This document shows, piece by piece, positions 60,661 to 64,000 of a stretch of DNA of 64,000 nt. The translations under genes and the position numbers were made by a program. How positions within the stretch are numbered: position 1 is the stretch's first letter; every line of letters starts with the position of its first letter. Source of the DNA: an uncultured Clostridia bacterium (GTDB taxonomy: Bacteria; Bacillota; Clostridia; Christensenellales; Borkfalkiaceae); assembly GCA_944338165.1 (NCBI GenBank), contig CALVLN010000003.1, forward strand, positions 124,001 to 188,000, in the 5' to 3' direction. The notes under the pieces were generated by a model that was not told the origin of the DNA, made no database searches, and saw only the letters and a program-made list of their open reading frames with translations.

Positions 60661-60689
60661 ATTTTACCATAAGACGGCGATAATTGCAA
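60661..60689 (-). promoter_or_regulatory. Promoter of the GH13 gene
   Basis: On the minus strand TTGCAA (60684-60689), 17 bp, TAAAAT (60661-60666). Confidence 0.8.
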
Positions 60690-60793
60690 GAGGGAACGGA
60701 CAAATTTTTTCTGTTTTTTCTCACTTGCCGCAGACATGCCCGCCCCATTTTTGTCTCTTTGTAAAATATGCGCGAAAACGGGCGCGGCTTCCC

Positions 60794-60822
60794 TTGCATT
60801 TTTGCCGCAAATGCGCTATACT
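60794..60822 (+). promoter_or_regulatory. Promoter of the M18 aminopeptidase gene
   Basis: TTGCAT (60794-60799), 17 bp, TATACT (60817-60822). Confidence 0.8.
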
Positions 60823-60859
60823 TGTTTCTGAAAAATCACGCCGAGAGGAAGTTTGACAC

Positions 60860-62107
60860 ATGCAGCAATTACTTGACTTTTTACGCACTTCTTATACCGC
60901 CTACCAGGCGGTGGAAAACGCTAAGGCGCTCCTCCTGTCCCGCGGATTTCGCGAACTTCGCGAAGCGCAGGCATGGGAGCTCGAAGAAGGCGGAAGCTAT
61001 TTCGTGACGCGGGGCGGCAGCGCGCTGATCGCCTTTATCTACCGCAGGGAAGGCGCCTTCAAGATCATCGCAAGCCACACCGATTCGCCCTGCTTAAAGC
61101 TCAAAGATGCGCCCGTGACCGACGGCGCGGGCATGAAAAAGCTCAACGTGGAGACGTACGGCGGAGGATTATGGTATACCTTTTTCGACCGTCCGCTGAG
61201 GATCGCGGGGCGCGTCGTGCGGGAGCGCGGCGGCAAACTCGTTTCCGAGCCGGTCGTCTCCTCCTTCCGCGTCGTCATCCCCTCCCTCGCCGTACACATG
61301 AACCGCGAGGCGAACGAGAAGTTCTCCCCCAACGCGCAGGTAGACCTGCTGCCCCTCTATTCCTTTGCCAAAGAAGATCTCGGGCAGCTGACGGAAGGCT
61401 GCGCCGCATTCGACCTGTATGCGGTCCCCGACGAGGCGCCTTTTGCGAGCGGCGCCGACGGGGAATTTATCAGCGCGCCGCGCGTCGACAATCTGACGAG
61501 CGTATACGCTTCCCTGAATGCGCTTTGCGGCGAAACGGCGGAAACCTGCGTTGCGGCGTGCCTCGATAACGAGGAGGTCGGGAGCCTCACCGCCCAGGGG
61601 GCAGGCGGCGATTTCCTCGCCAATACCCTCAGGCGCATATCGGCATGCGGCAAACGGACGGAAGAAGAACATTTCCGCACGCTCGCGTCTTCCTTCCTCA
61701 TCTCGCTGGACAACGCGCACGCCATCCACCCCAATCACCCCGAAAAATGCGACATCACGAACAAAGCCGCGCTGGGCGGCGGCGTCGTCGTCAAGGGGCA
61801 CGCCAACCGCGCCTATACGACGGACGCCGTAAGCGCCGCCGTCATCCGCACGATCTTCCGCCGCGCAAACGTGCGCTTTCAATCCTTTTTCAACCGCTCG
61901 GATATGCGCAGCGGCGGCACGCTCGGCGCCGTCAGCCAGGGAAAGGTGAGCATCCTTTCCGTCGACCTCGGGCTGCCGCAGCTTGCCATGCACTCCGCCG
62001 TGGAGACGTTTGCCGCCTCCGATTACGCGGAACTGGAGCGGGCGCTTGCCGCCTTTTTCCGCAGCACGATCGCCTTTGCAGGCGACGGCGTGACCGTCAA
62101 GCCATAA
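60860..62107 (+). CDS. M18-family aminopeptidase
   Basis: A 415-aa cytoplasmic zinc exopeptidase releasing N-terminal residues, often acidic ones. Metal ligands and active-site motifs in order: IIASHTDSPCLKLK, APRVDNLTSVYA, CLDNEEVGSLTAQGAGG, LDNAHAIHPNHPEK and LPQLAMHSAVET. Length fits the family. GAGAGGAA is upstream of the ATG. Monocistronic, with a strong terminator after it. Confidence 0.96.
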   Translation: MQQLLDFLRTSYTAYQAVENAKALLLSRGFRELREAQAWELEEGGSYFVTRGGSALIAFIYRREGAFKIIASHTDSPCLKLKDAPVTDGAGMKKLNVETYGGGLWYTFFDRPLRIAGRVVRERGGKLVSEPVVSSFRVVIPSLAVHMNREANEKFSPNAQVDLLPLYSFAKEDLGQLTEGCAAFDLYAVPDEAPFASGADGEFISAPRVDNLTSVYASLNALCGETAETCVAACLDNEEVGSLTAQGAGGDFLANTLRRISACGKRTEEEHFRTLASSFLISLDNAHAIHPNHPEKCDITNKAALGGGVVVKGHANRAYTTDAVSAAVIRTIFRRANVRFQSFFNRSDMRSGGTLGAVSQGKVSILSVDLGLPQLAMHSAVETFAASDYAELERALAAFFRSTIAFAGDGVTVKP

Positions 62108-62128
62108 AAAAACGGGCCGATCGCCCGT
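62105..62128 (-). terminator. Minus-strand terminator of the ABC importer operon
   Basis: A 6-bp GC-rich stem (62112-62117 with 62123-62128) followed by T7 on the minus strand. Confidence 0.7.
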
Positions 62129-62134
62129 CCTTCC

Positions 62135-62161
62135 GCCGCCGCAAAATGCGGCGGCTTTTTT
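62135..62161 (+). terminator. Terminator of the M18 aminopeptidase gene
   Basis: An 8-bp GC-only stem (62135-62142 with 62148-62155) followed by T6 on the plus strand. It partly abuts the end of the opposing ABC gene. Confidence 0.88.
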
Positions 62162-62825
62162 ATTGCATCAATGCGCGGATGAGGGCGTCCTCTTCCGCAT
62201 AGCGCGCAAAAAATCCGCGCGGAAACGGGGACGGTACGGGCACGTCGGCCGCAATGCGCCCCTCCTTTAAGACGACGGCGCGATGGGAAAGCAAAACCGC
62301 CTCCCGCACGTCGTGCGTGACAAAGACGACGGTGTTCCCCGTCTCCTGCCACAGGCGGATGACGAGCGGGATGAGCGACGCCTTCAGCTTCAGATCCAGC
62401 GAAGAAAAGGGCTCGTCCATGAGCAGCGTATCGTGCGGATAAAGAAACGCCCGCGCGATGGCGGCGCGCTGTGCTTCCCCGCCGGAAAGCGCGCGCGGGC
62501 GGTCGTTTCCCCTTCCCGCGAGGCCGACTGCCTCCAGCATTGCGGGGATTTTTCCCCACACCGACCGCGGCAGCACGAATTTCAGATTCCCCTCCACCGT
62601 GAGGTTGGGCAGAAGATCGGGCGACTGGAAAAGATAAGAACACCGCCCCGCGCCCGTGCAGGTCCCGGAAAAATCGGTGAGGCCCGCAATGACGTTGAGC
62701 AGCGTCGATTTGCCCGCACCGCTCTCGCCGAGCACGGCGGTGATCTTTCCCTCTTCCGCGAAGAGATCTATCCCGCGCAAAACTTCGCGCTTCCCGTATG
62801 ACTTTACGATGTGTTCAAGCCGCAT
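62160..62825 (-). CDS. ABC importer ATP-binding protein (SsuB/TauB/ThiZ-like)
   Basis: A 221-aa ATPase. Walker A GESGAGKST, Q-loop LFQSPDLLPN, signature ALSGGEAQR, Walker B TLLMDEPFSSLD and switch His VTHD are intact. The motif context matches the sulfonate/taurine/nitrate/thiamine-precursor group. Its start overlaps the permease gene by 11 bp. Together with the permease and the solute-binding protein upstream it forms a complete importer; the substrate is undecided. Confidence 0.93.
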   Translation of the reverse strand: MRLEHIVKSYGKREVLRGIDLFAEEGKITAVLGESGAGKSTLLNVIAGLTDFSGTCTGAGRCSYLFQSPDLLPNLTVEGNLKFVLPRSVWGKIPAMLEAVGLAGRGNDRPRALSGGEAQRAAIARAFLYPHDTLLMDEPFSSLDLKLKASLIPLVIRLWQETGNTVVFVTHDVREAVLLSHRAVVLKEGRIAADVPVPSPFPRGFFARYAEEDALIRALMQ

Positions 62826-63564
62826 GTTTCCACCCCGTTACGGCGCGCGCAACGAGCGCGCACACCCCTTCCAGCAAGAATCCCGCGGCGACCGAAAGGA
62901 CGGTCAGCGCCAGAAGGCGCGGCATTTCCACGAAAATCTGCGCATCCTGCATGAGTCCGCCAAGGCTTTCAAACGTCTTTGCCAGAACTTCTGCGGAGAC
63001 GGTGATCTTGAGCCCCATGGAGAGCATCCCGCCCGCCTGTTTGAAAAAGGAGGGCGCCGCCAGCGGCAAATACATGCGGAACACGCGGTTCGTCACCGTC
63101 ACGCCGTAAGCGCGCGTCAGACGGCCGAAGGCGTCCTGCGCCTCGTCAAACGCGGCGAGCGCAGACGCGTACATGGCGGGAAACAGCACCAAAGCGGTGA
63201 CGATGACGGGCGCCGCGGAGGGCGACGTCCAGATGAGGAGCGCCAGGATGACCGCCATCGTCGGCAGCGTACGGAGCACGGAGATGACGGGCGCAAGAAA
63301 GCTGCGCAGGGCGGGCAGCAATTCCGCCGCCAGCGCAAAGAGGAGCGCGAGAAAAAAGGATGCCGCAAAGGCAGCGAGCGTGCGCAGCAGCGTATTGGCG
63401 AACGCAAGATAAAATTCCCCTTCCGCGAGCAGCATGCCTGCCGCCGCAGCCGTCTCCCACGGGGAAGGCAGGATATACCCGTTCCCCACGCAAAAATAGG
63501 CGAGCAGCCAGCAAACGGCGAGCGCGAGCAGGGCGAGCGCGGAAAAGATGACAGACCGTTTCAT
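62815..63564 (-). CDS. ABC importer permease (SsuC/TauC-like)
   Basis: A 249-aa membrane protein with six hydrophobic segments. It begins with a membrane span and GYILPSPWETAAA, a pattern shared by SsuC/TauC/ThiX permeases (LPSP), and has the coupling-loop consensus as DEAQDAFGRLTRAYGVTVTNRVFRMYLPLAAP. It lies between its ATPase and binding-protein genes. Confidence 0.92.
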   Translation of the reverse strand: MKRSVIFSALALLALAVCWLLAYFCVGNGYILPSPWETAAAAGMLLAEGEFYLAFANTLLRTLAAFAASFFLALLFALAAELLPALRSFLAPVISVLRTLPTMAVILALLIWTSPSAAPVIVTALVLFPAMYASALAAFDEAQDAFGRLTRAYGVTVTNRVFRMYLPLAAPSFFKQAGGMLSMGLKITVSAEVLAKTFESLGGLMQDAQIFVEMPRLLALTVLSVAAGFLLEGVCALVARAVTGWKHAA

Positions 63565-63576
63565 CCGCGCCCCTTA

Positions 63577-64000
63577 TCAGCCGAGATAATAAAAGCTCTC
63601 CGCGACGGCGCTCGCGGCGTCCGCCTTGACGGAGATCAGCTCGGAAAGAAAGGCGTCCACCGTCTCCCTGCACTGCTTGCTCGGCGTATAGCGGACGGAG
63701 CAGTGGGCGATGACCTCTGCGGTGAGATTCGCCGCCGTAAACGAAGGCGCAAGCCCTTCCGTGCGCTTGCCGTCGAGCAAGGAGACGACCGTCTCCGCCG
63801 AAACGGAAGCGAGATACGCCTCGCTCTCCTCAAAATAGGAAACGAGCGTTTCGACTGCCTGCGGATCCTGCTCGATCACGGAACGCCTGGCGACGAGCAC
63901 CGCCTGCGGATACCCCTCCCCGTCGCCGTACAGCGCCTGAAGGTCGCCGGCAAAGACAAGTTTTTTCGGCTTGTCCGCCGTGCCTTTGACCTTCGCGCTC
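63577..64000 (-). CDS. ABC importer substrate-binding protein, C-terminal part
   Basis: An open frame runs in from the window edge (141 codons seen), reading ...FAGDLQALYGDGEGYPQAVLVARRSVIEQDP and ending SAVAESFYYLG. The pattern, with a ligand-domain strand followed by VARRSVIEQDPQAVETLVSYF, is that of NMT1/ThiY/SsuA-type binding proteins near their C-terminus. The signal peptide and N-terminal half lie beyond the window. A GTG at 63900 is internal and not a start. The permease gene follows after 12 bp. Confidence 0.82.
   Translation of the reverse strand, partial: SAKVKGTADKPKKLVFAGDLQALYGDGEGYPQAVLVARRSVIEQDPQAVETLVSYFEESEAYLASVSAETVVSLLDGKRTEGLAPSFTAANLTAEVIAHCSVRYTPSKQCRETVDAFLSELISVKADAASAVAESFYYLG

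Overview
The window looks like a chromosomal segment of a spore-forming member of the Clostridia (Bacillota). It is GC-rich by eye and carries spoIVA, spoIIGA, sigE and sigG, a YlmC/YmxH-type sporulation protein gene, a lysine riboswitch, and 17-bp-spaced SigA-type promoters. An uncultured gut lineage is plausible, but the lineage is an inference. There are no phage genes, insertion sequences or CRISPR arrays. Apart from the first 16 kb, gene content is ordinary housekeeping.

Region 1 (1-16.6 kb, all minus strand) is the accessory part. One good promoter at about 16.6 kb appears to drive a five-gene operon: a giant secreted, membrane-anchored protein of 3,258 aa with MBG-type repeats, a small lipoprotein, an ABC ATPase, an ABC permease, and a 1,060-aa secreted protein with bacterial Ig-like domains. 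A terminator closes it at about 0.25 kb. The giant gene has two runs of nine Gs, one between its two possible start codons and one inside the coding sequence, which makes it a candidate for phase variation. Its leader of about 290 nt carries four copies of a short motif plus palindromes. This operon is the best candidate for an undescribed system.

Region 2 (16.8-25.5 kb) holds tRNA-Ser(CGA), an SDR dehydrogenase, tpiA-gpmI (glycolysis), a zinc/cadmium module (ArsR repressor, HMA metallochaperone, P1B ATPase) with two operators, and a UDP-sugar pyrophosphorylase followed by a ComEC-like metallo-hydrolase.

Region 3 (25.6-42.4 kb) includes spoIVA behind a SigE-like promoter, two repeat proteins of unknown role, hslO, a methyltransferase and a DUF624-like membrane protein. 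On the plus strand lies asd-dapA-dapB under a lysine riboswitch. Then come a YlmC/YmxH protein gene, a membrane-bound XRE regulator, spoIIGA-sigE-sigG with tandem Spo0A-box matches upstream, tsaD and prfB.

Region 4 (42.4-58.8 kb) includes secA, a DeoC-like protein that has lost its catalytic lysine, a small membrane protein, DUF1934-MBL-rho-PH, an operon for methionine synthesis (metF, a separate MetH activation domain, and MetH) with a YgjP-type peptidase and tyrA, then aroA, a sugar acetyltransferase and gdhA. aroA and the DUF1934 gene have promoters placed so that their mRNAs should be leaderless.

Region 5 (59.1-64 kb) holds tRNA-Arg(CCU), a cytoplasmic GH13 glycosidase, an M18 aminopeptidase, and an ABC importer whose substrate-binding gene runs off the window edge.
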